This document shows positions 1 to 7,930 of a DNA stretch of 32,133 nucleotides, in pieces. The DNA lies in assembly GCA_964393335.1 (NCBI GenBank), contig CAYMTN010000035.1, positions 1 to 32,133 of the forward strand. The letters run 5' to 3'. Numbering within the stretch: position 1 is the first letter of the stretch; the number at the start of each line of letters is the position of its first letter. Source of the stretch: CAYMTN01 sp964393335. Its GTDB lineage: Bacteria > Chloroflexota > Anaerolineae > Aggregatilineales > Aggregatilineaceae. Both the position numbers and the translations under genes were made by a program. A model generated the notes under the pieces. The model worked only from the letters and a program-made list of their open reading frames with translations. It was not told the origin of the DNA and did not search any database.

Positions 1-357
1 TTTCCAGACGTCGGCGAAATCCATCGGGGCCATCACGTTTTCGACGACGGTGAGCGTCGGCAGCAGTTGGAAGAACTGGAAGACGATACCCACGTTTCGC
101 GCGCGCCACCTGGTGAGGCGGCGCTGGGGAGCCTGCGTGATCGGCACGCCATCGATCACTACATCGCCGCCGGTTGGCGTATCAACTGCCGTGAGCATAT
201 TCAGGAAGGTCGTTTTTCCACTGCCCGACGGGCCGACCAACGCCACAAAATCCCCTTTGTGAACCTCCAAATCGATCCCCCTCAAAACGTTCAGGGGGCC
301 GGCGGGTGTTTCGAAGGTTTTGACGAGCTTGCTAATTTGAATGAATGGTTCGGCCAT
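1..357 (-). CDS. ABC exporter ATPase, LolD/MacB type (partial)
   Basis: The first 119 codons are present and the 3' end lies outside the window. The product is the cytoplasmic ATPase of an ABC exporter of the MacB/LolD class, which normally pairs with an FtsX-like permease. Visible features are a short N-terminal strand (MAEPFIQISKLVKTF), a Walker A motif GPSGSGKTT at residues 42-50 and a Q-loop region VFQFFQLLPTLTVVENV at about 92-108. The signature motif and Walker B are beyond the edge. The start at 357 is supported by AGGAGAAGG about 5 bases upstream on the minus strand. It resembles the complete ATPase at 8904-9608, so the genome carries at least two such systems. The cargo cannot be inferred. 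Confidence 0.9.
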   Translation of the reverse strand, partial: MAEPFIQISKLVKTFETPAGPLNVLRGIDLEVHKGDFVALVGPSGSGKTTFLNMLTAVDTPTGGDVVIDGVPITQAPQRRLTRWRARNVGIVFQFFQLLPTLTVVENVMAPMDFADVWK

Positions 358-410
358 CGAGTGCCTTCTCCTTGGTATGGTTTGCGTCACTGGACCGGAT
401 GAGTGTCCTG

Positions 411-440
411 TTTATATGTGATGGGAGCAACCGTGATCAA
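411..440 (-). promoter_or_regulatory. Possible promoter of the minus-strand ATPase gene
   Basis: Read on the minus strand, TTGATC (435-440) and TATAAA (411-416) are separated by 18 bases and lie about 55 bases upstream of the ATPase start codon. The -10 box differs from consensus at one position and the -35 box at two. This is a sequence match only. Confidence 0.35.
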
Positions 441-706
441 ATACGTGTGTTTGGCCAACAAAGTTGCGCGGTGCACCAGCCAATGAAGGATGGCGGCGGC
501 TGCAAGCGGGTGATAGCGTAGGACAAAAAGACGGATCATGAGAGGCAAAATTCCGGCTACTTGTTCACGGTGGGTAGGGGATAATCCATTTTGGATATGA
601 TGATACTGACTAAGGATGTGGCTGGCAACCCCCTGATGTGCCTTTTCTTCCGGTCATTTTAAACAGTTTGTGGTTGAGCTAACAGATTTTGCATAAGTTT
701 CTGTAG

Positions 707-731
707 AAAATCACAGAAATATCGTGATTTT
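707..731. promoter_or_regulatory. Inverted repeat upstream of the peptide-transporter promoter
   Basis: AAAATCAC (707-714) and GTGATTTT (724-731) are perfect reverse complements separated by 9 bases. The repeat ends 10 bases upstream of the -35 box at 742, where activators commonly bind. No regulator gene is adjacent, so the binding protein is unknown. Confidence 0.4.
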
Positions 732-741
732 TCCAGGCAGT

Positions 742-769
742 TTGACACCTGCTGTATCTTTGTCATAAT
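742..769 (+). promoter_or_regulatory. Sigma-70-like promoter of the peptide transporter operon
   Basis: A perfect TTGACA (742-747) is followed after 16 bases by CATAAT (764-769), which matches the -10 consensus at five of six positions. Predicted transcription starts near 776, giving a leader of about 44 bases with a short hairpin (793-806) and GGAGA at 810-814. Confidence 0.6.
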
Positions 770-819
770 TTAGCTATAGTACAACGTGAGGACCGCTCTC
801 AAGCGGACTGGAGATAATC

Positions 820-2388
820 ATGGTTGACACGCACGAGGCAGCTGAAGAACGCGAAGGACCGCAGATCTCGCGCCGTAGTTTCCTGAAAGCCAGTGTAGCT
901 GGACTTGCAGCGGCGGCATTTCGGGTCTCAGGGGCGGACCTTACCCCTCAACAGGCAGCAGCGGCTTTGGCGCGACGCCAGGCTGGGGCGTTGCGGATAG
1001 CATGGGGAGGCGCACCGGCGACACTTGACCCGCTGTCAGCGTCAGCCGACACCGAGATCGCGTTCTTGAACGCTGTTTACGATTATTTGTTGGATACCGA
1101 CAGCGGTTCGAATCTGGTGCCGCGTCTGGCAACAGACTGGTCGGTGAGTGATGATGGCATGACCTACACACTACAACTGGCCGATGGTGTGATATTCCAC
1201 GATGGCAGCGCCCTGACGGTTGACGACATCATCTGGACGTTTGACCGGCTGCGCGGTGAAGGACCTACAGCGGACCTGTTTTCGAACGTGGATAGCGTCA
1301 AAGCCGGTGACGGCAGCAGCGTCGTGTTTCAGCTCAGCGCGACCAACCCCGATTTTCTGTATAACCTGACTGATAACCATGCCGTGATTCTGAAAGCTGA
1401 TGCTCAGAACATCGGCACTGACTTCAACGGCACGGGACCGTTTCGACTGGATGAATACGTGACGGACCGCGCCTCGTTTTCGGCGAATGCGGATTACTGG
1501 GGCGGTGCGCCCGGTATCGACACGCTTGAATTCATCTATTTTGACAATGTCGAGGCGGCTGTGAACGCCCTGCGCGGCGGCGTGGTGGACGGCGTGCTGC
1601 GGATGGACAACGCCACGTTTTTGAGCCTGTCGTCTGAAGGCGGCGTTGATGCGCAAAGTGTGCCAACCGCCGGGCATGACTTGGTGCGGTTGCGTGCGGA
1701 CCGCGCGCCCGGTGATGATGTGCGCGTGCGGCAGGCATTCCGCATGGCAACCGACCGGGCGGCGATCTTTGAGCGCACGCAGTTCGGCTTCGGCGCTGAA
1801 GGTCGTGATTCGCCGATTGGGCCGGTGTTTGCCAAATACTACACGGAAGAAACGCCGCTGCCCCCCCGTGATCCCGAAGGGGCCAAGCAGCTTCTGGCTG
1901 ACGCCGGTTATCCTGATGGGCTGGAAATGACGCTTTTCGTGCCGAATCTGGCGGATCGGGTGGCGCTGGCGCAGGCGCTGGCCGCGCAGTGGGAACCTGC
2001 CGGGATCAAAATTACGATTGAGCCGCAGGAGGAAGCCGTATATTATGCGGATAACGTCTGGCTGGAAGTCGATCTGGCGATCACGCCCTGGGGACCACGT
2101 CCGGTGCCACAGGCATATCTCGATTTTTACCTGAAGTCCAACGCGGCGTGGAATGAATCGCACTGGAGCGACGAAGAAATCGACCAGTTGATCGACGTGG
2201 GCAGAACGTCCCTGGATGAGAACGAACGGATCAACGCCTACCACGAGATTCAGCGCATCATGATCGAGCGCGGTCCGATCATCATCCCCTACTTTTTCGC
2301 GTCATTTGGCGTGCTGGCAGACACTGTCGGCGGGGTTAGCGTCCATCCCTTCCCTGGACGGACTAATTTCGGCAGCGCAACGGTTTAA
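820..2388 (+). CDS. ABC transporter substrate-binding protein, family 5 (peptide/oligopeptide)
   Basis: A 522-residue extracytoplasmic binding protein of the SBP_bac_5 (DppA/OppA) family, which captures peptides, opines or similar solutes for an ABC importer. Residues 17-23 read SRRSFLK, a textbook twin-arginine signal, followed by a hydrophobic alanine-rich stretch at 24-38, so it is probably exported folded by the Tat system. Family hallmarks follow, for example the segment LVPRLATDWSVSDDGMTYTL and a VRQAFRMATDR segment near residue 305. The length is normal. The start is supported by GGAGA five bases upstream. It heads an operon with its permeases and ATPase. The ligand cannot be told from sequence. 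Confidence 0.93.
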   Translation: MVDTHEAAEEREGPQISRRSFLKASVAGLAAAAFRVSGADLTPQQAAAALARRQAGALRIAWGGAPATLDPLSASADTEIAFLNAVYDYLLDTDSGSNLVPRLATDWSVSDDGMTYTLQLADGVIFHDGSALTVDDIIWTFDRLRGEGPTADLFSNVDSVKAGDGSSVVFQLSATNPDFLYNLTDNHAVILKADAQNIGTDFNGTGPFRLDEYVTDRASFSANADYWGGAPGIDTLEFIYFDNVEAAVNALRGGVVDGVLRMDNATFLSLSSEGGVDAQSVPTAGHDLVRLRADRAPGDDVRVRQAFRMATDRAAIFERTQFGFGAEGRDSPIGPVFAKYYTEETPLPPRDPEGAKQLLADAGYPDGLEMTLFVPNLADRVALAQALAAQWEPAGIKITIEPQEEAVYYADNVWLEVDLAITPWGPRPVPQAYLDFYLKSNAAWNESHWSDEEIDQLIDVGRTSLDENERINAYHEIQRIMIERGPIIIPYFFASFGVLADTVGGVSVHPFPGRTNFGSATV

Positions 2389-2416
2389 CAGCGGGCTGCA
2401 ATTGGCACGCGAGTTG

Positions 2417-2443
2417 GGCGGGGGCCTCAGGTCCCCGCCTTTC
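2417..2443 (+). terminator. Terminator or attenuator hairpin within the peptide-transporter operon
   Basis: GGCGGGG (2417-2423) pairs with CCCCGCC (2433-2439). Inner pairing of CC with GG leaves a TCA loop, and a short T run follows at 2440-2442. It lies between the binding-protein gene and the first permease gene. Partial termination here would give more binding protein than membrane components, a common arrangement in importer operons. The T run is short, so read-through is likely. Confidence 0.6.
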
Positions 2444-2472
2444 GTTGGCGGCTGCACAGAGAAGGCGGAGGC

Positions 2473-3480
2473 ATGTCGGAGCACCTGGTAGAAGCGCCGC
2501 GCCTGGTACAATTTTCCGGGACAGTCCGGCATCGAGCAGCGGCAGCAGCCAAGTTCCTGCGCGAGATGCTGCGCAGCCCGCAGGCATTGATCGGGACGCT
2601 GATCGTTTTGTTCTTTTTTGTGCTGGCACTGTTTGGCTCGCAGATCGCGCCGTATTCTGAAAACGATCAATCGTCGTCACCGCGTATTCCCCCGACGACC
2701 AGCCCTGGCCAGGTGGCGCGAATGGTGTGGCATGATCCGGCTAAACTGCTTGATCCCGCCACCTATGCGCCGGGTGCCTATCCCTTTGGTACCGATACGC
2801 TGGGCCGCGACGTGTTCAGTCGTGTGATTCTTGGCACGCGCAGCATTTTCATCGTGGCCGGGTTTGGCACGTTGATCGCGGTGGCGCTTGGCACGTTTGT
2901 CGGGTTGTTCATCGGGTACCAGGGTGGGCTGATCGACGAGATCGCCGGGCGGCTGATCGACGCGATGCTGGCGATGCCTGCGCTGTTGATCGCGCTGGTG
3001 ACGCTGGGTGTTTTGCGCGAGCTGAGTTTTGAAAAAGGCAGCTTGCAGGCGCGTCTGGCCGATAACAGTGTCTTGCTGGTGATTGCCCTGGTCTATGTAC
3101 CGATTGTGGCCCGAGTCGTACGCAGCAGCACGCTGGACGTCAAGACGCGTACATTTGTCCAGGCGGCACAAATACGCGGCGAATCGCGCCTGTACATCAT
3201 CTTTCGAGAAATCTTCCCATCCGTGATTCCAACTCTGGTTGTCGAGGCGTCGCTTCGATTTTCGTATGCAATCTTCCTGGTGGCGTCGTTGGGTTTTTTG
3301 GGGGTGGGGGTGCCGCCCCCTATACCGGATTGGGGGCGCATGGTGAGTGAAAATCGCGGCGGGTATTATGCGCTGACGCCCTGGGCGCTGGAATATCCTG
3401 CTGCCGCCATTGCGCTGCTGGTGATCGGCGTGAACTTGATGTCAGACGGGATCAAACGCGCCGTGCAGAAAAGTGGATAA
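2473..3480 (+). CDS. Dipeptide-type ABC permease, DppC-like
   Basis: A 335-residue inner-membrane permease of the binding-protein-dependent family. After an OppC-type N-terminal cytoplasmic segment comes the first membrane helix (about 37-56), then a periplasmic loop ending in the DppC-type signature FGTDTLGRDVFSR. The BPD_transp_1 core follows, with the EAA-like loop around AAQIRGESRLYIIFREIFPS. The C-terminal half contains GFLGVGVPPPIPDWGRMVSE, typical of DppC/OppC. The start at 2473 is preceded by GGCGGAGG. It should pair with the DppB-like permease at 5573-6550, which here lies after the ATPase gene rather than before it. Confidence 0.93.
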   Translation: MSEHLVEAPRLVQFSGTVRHRAAAAAKFLREMLRSPQALIGTLIVLFFFVLALFGSQIAPYSENDQSSSPRIPPTTSPGQVARMVWHDPAKLLDPATYAPGAYPFGTDTLGRDVFSRVILGTRSIFIVAGFGTLIAVALGTFVGLFIGYQGGLIDEIAGRLIDAMLAMPALLIALVTLGVLRELSFEKGSLQARLADNSVLLVIALVYVPIVARVVRSSTLDVKTRTFVQAAQIRGESRLYIIFREIFPSVIPTLVVEASLRFSYAIFLVASLGFLGVGVPPPIPDWGRMVSENRGGYYALTPWALEYPAAAIALLVIGVNLMSDGIKRAVQKSG

Positions 3481-3485
3481 ACAAC

Positions 3486-5567
3486 ATGGCACGTGACACA
3501 GACGCCGTGCTGCGCGTGAATAACCTCGGCATCAGCTACAGGGTGAATGGCAAGTGGATTCAGGCCGTGCGAGATTTTCATGTCGAGGTGCGTTCCGGCC
3601 AGATATACGGCATTGTCGGCGAGTCCGGGTCCGGCAAATCCACCGCCGCAGCGGGCATCATGCGTTACCTGCCAGCTAACGGGCGCACAGAACCGGGCAG
3701 TTCGATCTATTTCATGGGTGAGAACCTCTCGAACTGGCACCGCCAGCGTATGCGGCACATCTGGGGCAAACGGATGACGATCGTTCCGCAGAACCCCAGT
3801 GCGGCGCTCAATCCATCGATCCACGTTGGTGAGCAGGTAGCCGAGATATTGCGGCGGCATGAGCAGTTGGACAAAGATGCCGCGCGTGACAAAACGGTCG
3901 AGATGTTCCGCCGCGTGCATCTGGCCGATCCCGCAGGTATGTTGCAACGATACCCGCACGAACTCAGTGGCGGGATGCAGCAGCGAGTCGTGATTGCGAT
4001 GGCCCTCAGCACGTCGCCGCAGTTGTTGATCCTCGACGAGCCGACAACCAGCCTCGACGTGACGACCGAGGCTGTGATTCTTGACCTGGTACGCACCCTG
4101 ATCGACGTGGAGCAGGCGGGGGCGCTCTACGTAACGCATAACCTGGGCGTCGTCGCGCAATTGTGCGAGCGTATCGTCGTGCTGTATGCCGGGGAGATCA
4201 TGGAAGATGCCTCGGTGCATGATTTGTACCAGAAACCGCTGAATCCGTACACGATCGGGTTGTTGAACAGCGTACCGCGCCTGGGCGAAACCAAGCGCCA
4301 GGCGGGTCTGCAAACGATCCCCGGACGCCCGCCGTCATTGGTGAACTTGCCGGATGGCTGCGTGTATGCGCCGCGCTGCCCGCTGGTTATTGACATCTGC
4401 CAGACGCGCCCACCACTCGACCAGCCTGCCGCTGATCGCCGTGTGCGCTGCCATCGCTGGCAGGAAATCGCAGCCGGGACGGTTGATTTGCAGGTCGAGC
4501 GTCAGGCGGGTGTTGAAGCCATCGACAGCGCCGATTTGCAGCGCGAAAGCCTGCTCAAAGTGGCAGAGTTGGCCAAATATTTCCCGGTCAGACGGTCATT
4601 CGCGGACCTGATACGCGGCGAACGGCCCGCGCCGGTCCGTGCAGTGGATGGCATCAACCTGGGCATCCAGACAGGGCGCACGTTAGGGCTGGTGGGTGAG
4701 AGCGGCAGCGGCAAAACGACACTCGCACGGGTGATCATCGGGCTGGAGGAGCGCACATCCGGCAGGATCGACTTGATGGGGGCAGATATTGTCGGCAACG
4801 TGAAAGAGCGCGGCAGAGACGTGCTGGCTCAACTCCAGATGGTATTTCAGAACCCGCAGGATTCGCTGAATCCCTATCTGACCGTTGGGCAGGCCATCCG
4901 CCGCCCGTTGATCAAACTGGCTGGCTTGAACCGGACGCAGGCCGATCAGGAGGTGCAGCGCCTGTTGCATGCCGTGAATCTGCGCGGTGAATTCGCGGAT
5001 CGGTACCCCGGCGAATTGAGCGGGGGCGAAAAACAACGGGTAGCGATTGCACGCGCTTTTGCCTCCGACCCGGCGTTGATCATCTGTGACGAGCCGGTCT
5101 CCTCGCTGGATGTGTCAGTGCAGGCGGCGGTGCTAAACTTGCTGGCGCGATTGCAGGAGGAGCGTGATTCGGCTTACCTGTTCATCTCGCATGACCTGGC
5201 TGTGGTCGGTTACCTGGCCGACTACATCGCCGTGATGTACCTGGGCGCATTGTTTGAGGTGGGCTACGGGCGCGATTTGTTCGGGCCGCCGTACCACCCG
5301 TATACCGAGGCGCTCGTATCCGCGATCCCGAACCTGGACCCGCAGCGGCGCACGAAGCCCATTCGCCTGACGGGCGAGATTCCCAGCCCGCGTTATATTC
5401 CGAGCGGCTGCCGGTTCCACACCCGCTGCCCGCGCAAGATCGGCGTCGTCTGCGAGCAAGAAGTGCCACCCTGGCGTGATGGAGCTGGCGGTCATTTCAT
5501 TCGCTGCCATATTCCGTTGGAAGAATTGACTGAACTGCAACAAGCGGCGCTGGTCGGGGAAGGCTGA
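3486..5567 (+). CDS. Fused two-domain peptide ABC transporter ATPase (DppD-DppF type)
   Basis: A 693-residue protein with two complete ATPase domains in one chain, replacing the usual separate DppD and DppF. Domain 1 has Walker A GESGSGKST at 45-53, signature LSGGMQQ at 160-166 and Walker B with D-loop LILDEPTTSLD at 181-191. Domain 2 repeats this with GESGSGKTT near 405, LSGGEKQRV near 510 and DEPVSSLD near 535. Each domain ends in the oligopeptide-transporter C-terminal region with clustered cysteines (CVYAPRCPL and CRFHTRCPR). All motifs are intact, so both sites should hydrolyse ATP. The gene starts 5 bases after the DppC-like gene and ends 5 bases before the DppB-like gene. The ribosome binding site is weak, suggesting translational coupling. 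Confidence 0.94.
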   Translation: MARDTDAVLRVNNLGISYRVNGKWIQAVRDFHVEVRSGQIYGIVGESGSGKSTAAAGIMRYLPANGRTEPGSSIYFMGENLSNWHRQRMRHIWGKRMTIVPQNPSAALNPSIHVGEQVAEILRRHEQLDKDAARDKTVEMFRRVHLADPAGMLQRYPHELSGGMQQRVVIAMALSTSPQLLILDEPTTSLDVTTEAVILDLVRTLIDVEQAGALYVTHNLGVVAQLCERIVVLYAGEIMEDASVHDLYQKPLNPYTIGLLNSVPRLGETKRQAGLQTIPGRPPSLVNLPDGCVYAPRCPLVIDICQTRPPLDQPAADRRVRCHRWQEIAAGTVDLQVERQAGVEAIDSADLQRESLLKVAELAKYFPVRRSFADLIRGERPAPVRAVDGINLGIQTGRTLGLVGESGSGKTTLARVIIGLEERTSGRIDLMGADIVGNVKERGRDVLAQLQMVFQNPQDSLNPYLTVGQAIRRPLIKLAGLNRTQADQEVQRLLHAVNLRGEFADRYPGELSGGEKQRVAIARAFASDPALIICDEPVSSLDVSVQAAVLNLLARLQEERDSAYLFISHDLAVVGYLADYIAVMYLGALFEVGYGRDLFGPPYHPYTEALVSAIPNLDPQRRTKPIRLTGEIPSPRYIPSGCRFHTRCPRKIGVVCEQEVPPWRDGAGGHFIRCHIPLEELTELQQAALVGEG

Positions 5568-5572
5568 CGATC

Positions 5573-6550
5573 ATGTGGCGTTTTTTGGCGCGGCGTTTGG
5601 TGTTTTTCGTCTTCACCCTGTTTCTGACTTCGGTGGTCGTGTTCCTGTTGACGCGCGTGCTGCCTGGCGATGTAGCACGCGTGATCTTGGGCCGCGAAGC
5701 GAGTGCGGAGGCGGTGGCTGCCAAACGTGCCGAACTCGGTCTCAACGATCCGCTGGTGGTGCAGTATGTCCATTGGGCGACAGATTTTATCACCGGGGAC
5801 TGGGGGCGCAGCTTTTCCGGGGCACAGCAGGAGATCCGCACGGTAGTATGGGAGCGCATGATTCATTCGGGCTGGCTGGCGCTGTTAACACTGGTGATTG
5901 CCGTGCCGCTCTCGGTGTTTTTGGGTGTCATCGCCGGGTTGACGGAAGGGAAACTGGCGGACAGCGTGATTTCGGTTTTGACGCTGTCCGTCGTCAGCCT
6001 GCCGGAATTCGTCACCGGCCTGTTTTTGATCAATACGGTCGCGCTGCGCTGGAAAAATAATCCGATCGCGCGTGAAATCGGCTGGTTCCCATCCAGTTCA
6101 TTTATCCGGGCTGATACGTCGTTCCGCGAGGCGCTCCCGGCGCTGTGGCTGCCCGCCATCGCGGCGACGTTGGTGCTGATGGCGTATGTCGTGCGGCTGG
6201 TACGTGTCGGGGTGATCGAAGAATTGAAGCGCGACTACGTGCGGACCGCTGTCCTCAAGGGGCTGCCTTACCGCGTAGTCATCGTCAAGCATGTGCTGCG
6301 TAACGCCTTGATCCCGACCATCACCGTGATTGCGACCAGCACCGGCTGGCTACTGAGCGGGCTGGTCGTGATCGAGTCGGTGTTCAGCTATCCGGGATTG
6401 GGCGGTTTGTTGGTCAATACGGCGATCAAGAATCGTGATCTGCTGCTAATTCAGGCGATTGTGATGGTCACGGTGACAGGGATTCTGATCGCTAATTTTG
6501 TGGCTGATTTGTTGTACGCGGTGCTGAATCCGCGCATCCAGTTGGAATAA
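5573..6550 (+). CDS. Dipeptide-type ABC permease, DppB-like
   Basis: A 325-residue inner-membrane permease. The N-terminus (MWRFLARRLVFFVFTLFLTS) is the typical DppB/OppB first helix, followed by FLLTRVLPGDVAR and the family segment ELGLNDPLVVQYVHW. The remaining helices form the BPD_transp_1 core, with the coupling loop around YVRTAVLKGLPYRVVIVKHV and the conserved ESVFSYPGLGGLLVNT. The chain looks complete. It is the last gene of the peptide-importer operon and probably forms the channel together with the DppC-like protein. The order A-C-DF-B differs from the common A-B-C-D-F. Confidence 0.93.
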   Translation: MWRFLARRLVFFVFTLFLTSVVVFLLTRVLPGDVARVILGREASAEAVAAKRAELGLNDPLVVQYVHWATDFITGDWGRSFSGAQQEIRTVVWERMIHSGWLALLTLVIAVPLSVFLGVIAGLTEGKLADSVISVLTLSVVSLPEFVTGLFLINTVALRWKNNPIAREIGWFPSSSFIRADTSFREALPALWLPAIAATLVLMAYVVRLVRVGVIEELKRDYVRTAVLKGLPYRVVIVKHVLRNALIPTITVIATSTGWLLSGLVVIESVFSYPGLGGLLVNTAIKNRDLLLIQAIVMVTVTGILIANFVADLLYAVLNPRIQLE

Positions 6551-6557
6551 CAACCTG

Positions 6558-6611
6558 TCCGTAAATTGCTGGGCGCAGCAAGCAGCGCCCCTACCGAGAC
6601 GAATTTACGGA
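6558..6611. repeat. Nested palindromic extragenic repeat
   Basis: Two perfect 10-base arms, TCCGTAAATT (6558-6567) and AATTTACGGA (6602-6611), enclose an inner hairpin with arms GGGCGC (6571-6576) and GCGCCC (6585-6590) around AGCAAGCA. An alternative pairing TTGCT/AGCAA also exists. The nested layout looks like a small dispersed palindromic element (REP- or MITE-like) between the importer operon and the next gene. Only one copy was noticed in this window. It could also act as a transcription terminator or mRNA 3'-end stabiliser, although it lacks a T run. Confidence 0.6.
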
Positions 6612-6638
6612 TAGATAATAAGTGAAAAGGAATGTTCG

Positions 6639-7418
6639 ATGACACTGCCACCCTTAGCTAATTGGACCAATACGCGGGATGGATTGCACCGGGCCGCGCA
6701 GGTCGTGGGAGCCGTGCGGGCCGCGGTGGCCGAGCCGGAACCGAACTGGGTACACCTGGGACTGGTTCCCGTTTCGCACGGGTTGACGACCGGGGCGCTG
6801 CCGTCGGTGGGTGAGTTAGTGCTCGATTTTACGGCGCTGGCGATCCTGTACCATCCACCACAGAAAGAACCCGCCAGGTTTGAGCTGGCAGAGCATAACC
6901 AGCCGTCACTGGCGGACGCGGTTGAGCGCGGGCTGGCAGCAGCGGGCCATTCGGTGAAACTCAATCGGGAGAAATTGACATCTGACGCGGTTATCAAGAT
7001 CGATCCACAACAGGCGGCTGACTATGCACACGTGCTCTACCGCTTGTTCGAGACATTCAAACGCTTCCGTGCGAGCCTGCCAGGTGTCAAAACCCCGGCG
7101 ATTGTCTGGCCGCACGGATTCGATCTCTCGTTTTTGTGGTTCACAACCGAACAAGCCAGCGAAGACGCGCCGCACATGGCTTTTGGATTCTCACCGGGCA
7201 GTGGTGATCCGGATCGGCCTTACATCTACACCTACGTGTATCCGGTTCCAGATGAGCTGACGGACCATCGGCTGCCACCGTTCACGCGCTGGCATACGCA
7301 GGGGTGGACCGGTACCGTCACCGCGTATGACGATCTGGCAGGCCGGAAGAGTCCTGAAACTGCCGTCGAAGAGACGTTGCGCACGCTGTACGACACGCTC
7401 GCGCCGACGCTGCGTTAA
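6639..7418 (+). CDS. DUF5996-like protein of unknown function
   Basis: A 259-residue soluble protein without signal peptide or membrane segments. The pattern fits the DUF5996 family as remembered: an N-terminal WTNTRDGLHRAAQVVGAVR segment, VPVSHGLTTGALP at about 48-60, a central KRFRASLPGVKTP region, and the distinctive WPHGFDLSFLWF at about 152-163. The C-terminal part includes YIYTYVYPVPDEL and EETLRTLYDTLAP. Family members have no established biochemical role. The start codon has a poor upstream purine stretch (AAAAGG). The next gene encodes another small domain-of-unknown-function protein on the same strand, so the two may be co-transcribed. Confidence 0.75.
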   Translation: MTLPPLANWTNTRDGLHRAAQVVGAVRAAVAEPEPNWVHLGLVPVSHGLTTGALPSVGELVLDFTALAILYHPPQKEPARFELAEHNQPSLADAVERGLAAAGHSVKLNREKLTSDAVIKIDPQQAADYAHVLYRLFETFKRFRASLPGVKTPAIVWPHGFDLSFLWFTTEQASEDAPHMAFGFSPGSGDPDRPYIYTYVYPVPDELTDHRLPPFTRWHTQGWTGTVTAYDDLAGRKSPETAVEETLRTLYDTLAPTLR

Positions 7419-7514
7419 ACGCGGCAGCGTATCTGCCAAAATCTGGCATAACAGCAGCACCGTGCTTCCGTTGGTATGGAGCGGTCATCAAACTTCTTAT
7501 CCGGTGAGGACGCC

Positions 7515-7838
7515 ATGACTACCGTTACAGTCAGGGATATGACACGAGACGAGGTTGTCGCCGAAGGTGAGGTAGACCATGATGTCATCCCACTCGAAGG
7601 CTGTTTTTATTTTGGGCCGGATCAGGTGAATCAGGCGAATCTGGTCGTGACGCAGCGGATCTATACCTGTCCCTACAAAGGCATATGCTACTGGATCGAT
7701 CTGGTGGATGCGAGTGGTCGTGTGTTTCGAGACGTCGCCTGGGTTTATACCCAGCCGCGACCGGGATACGAGTATATCAAAGATAAGATCGGGTTTGCGT
7801 TTGGGATGCGACCCGGCGTGAGCGTCGCAAGATCGTGA
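7515..7838 (+). CDS. DUF427 (NTP_transf_9-like) small protein
   Basis: A 107-residue protein. The start at 7515 is preferred over an in-frame upstream ATG at 7476 because GTGAGGA at 7504-7510 sits at good distance and family similarity begins at about this point. Features typical of DUF427 are GCFYFGPDQV, the cysteine-containing CPYKGICYWIDLV, DVAWVYTQPRPGYEYI, and a final FAFGMRPGVSV. Domains of this type fold as a compact beta structure and have no agreed function. No membrane or export signals are visible. It ends just before a strong terminator hairpin. Confidence 0.82.
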   Translation: MTTVTVRDMTRDEVVAEGEVDHDVIPLEGCFYFGPDQVNQANLVVTQRIYTCPYKGICYWIDLVDASGRVFRDVAWVYTQPRPGYEYIKDKIGFAFGMRPGVSVARS

Positions 7839-7870
7839 CCCAATTGGAATACGGCCAGGACCGGATCAGA

Positions 7871-7914
7871 AACGCACCGGGGTGCGCCACAACACCCGGT
7901 GCGTTTGTCTTTTT
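7871..7914 (+). terminator. Rho-independent terminator between convergent genes
   Basis: AACGCACCGGG (7871-7881) pairs perfectly with CCCGGTGCGTT (7895-7905), an 11-base stem, and TTTGTCTTTTT follows. It lies downstream of the DUF427 gene and close to the stop codon of the convergent Lon-domain gene. The T tract favours termination of plus-strand transcripts. Confidence 0.85.
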
Positions 7915-7930
7915 ACGATATGCCAGTGGG

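Larger units (their letters stand above)
358..819. other. 462-base intergenic region between divergent transporter genes
   Basis: No convincing coding frame was found. The stretch separates two divergent transcription units and holds a possible minus-strand promoter (411-440), a perfect 8-base inverted repeat (707-731), a good plus-strand promoter (742-769) and a small CCGCT/AGCGG hairpin (793-806) just before the ribosome binding site GGAGA at 810-814. The part from 600 to 790 is clearly more A+T-rich than the flanking genes, as expected for a regulatory region. Confidence 0.6.

Noticed and set aside
50..402. Plus-strand reading frames at the left edge
   Set aside because: They are antisense to the clear LolD/MacB-type ATPase fragment and carry no family features.
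1171..2244. Long 357-codon minus-strand frame
   Set aside because: Antisense to the peptide-binding protein gene; Arg/His/Gln-rich composition typical of shadow frames in G+C-rich DNA.
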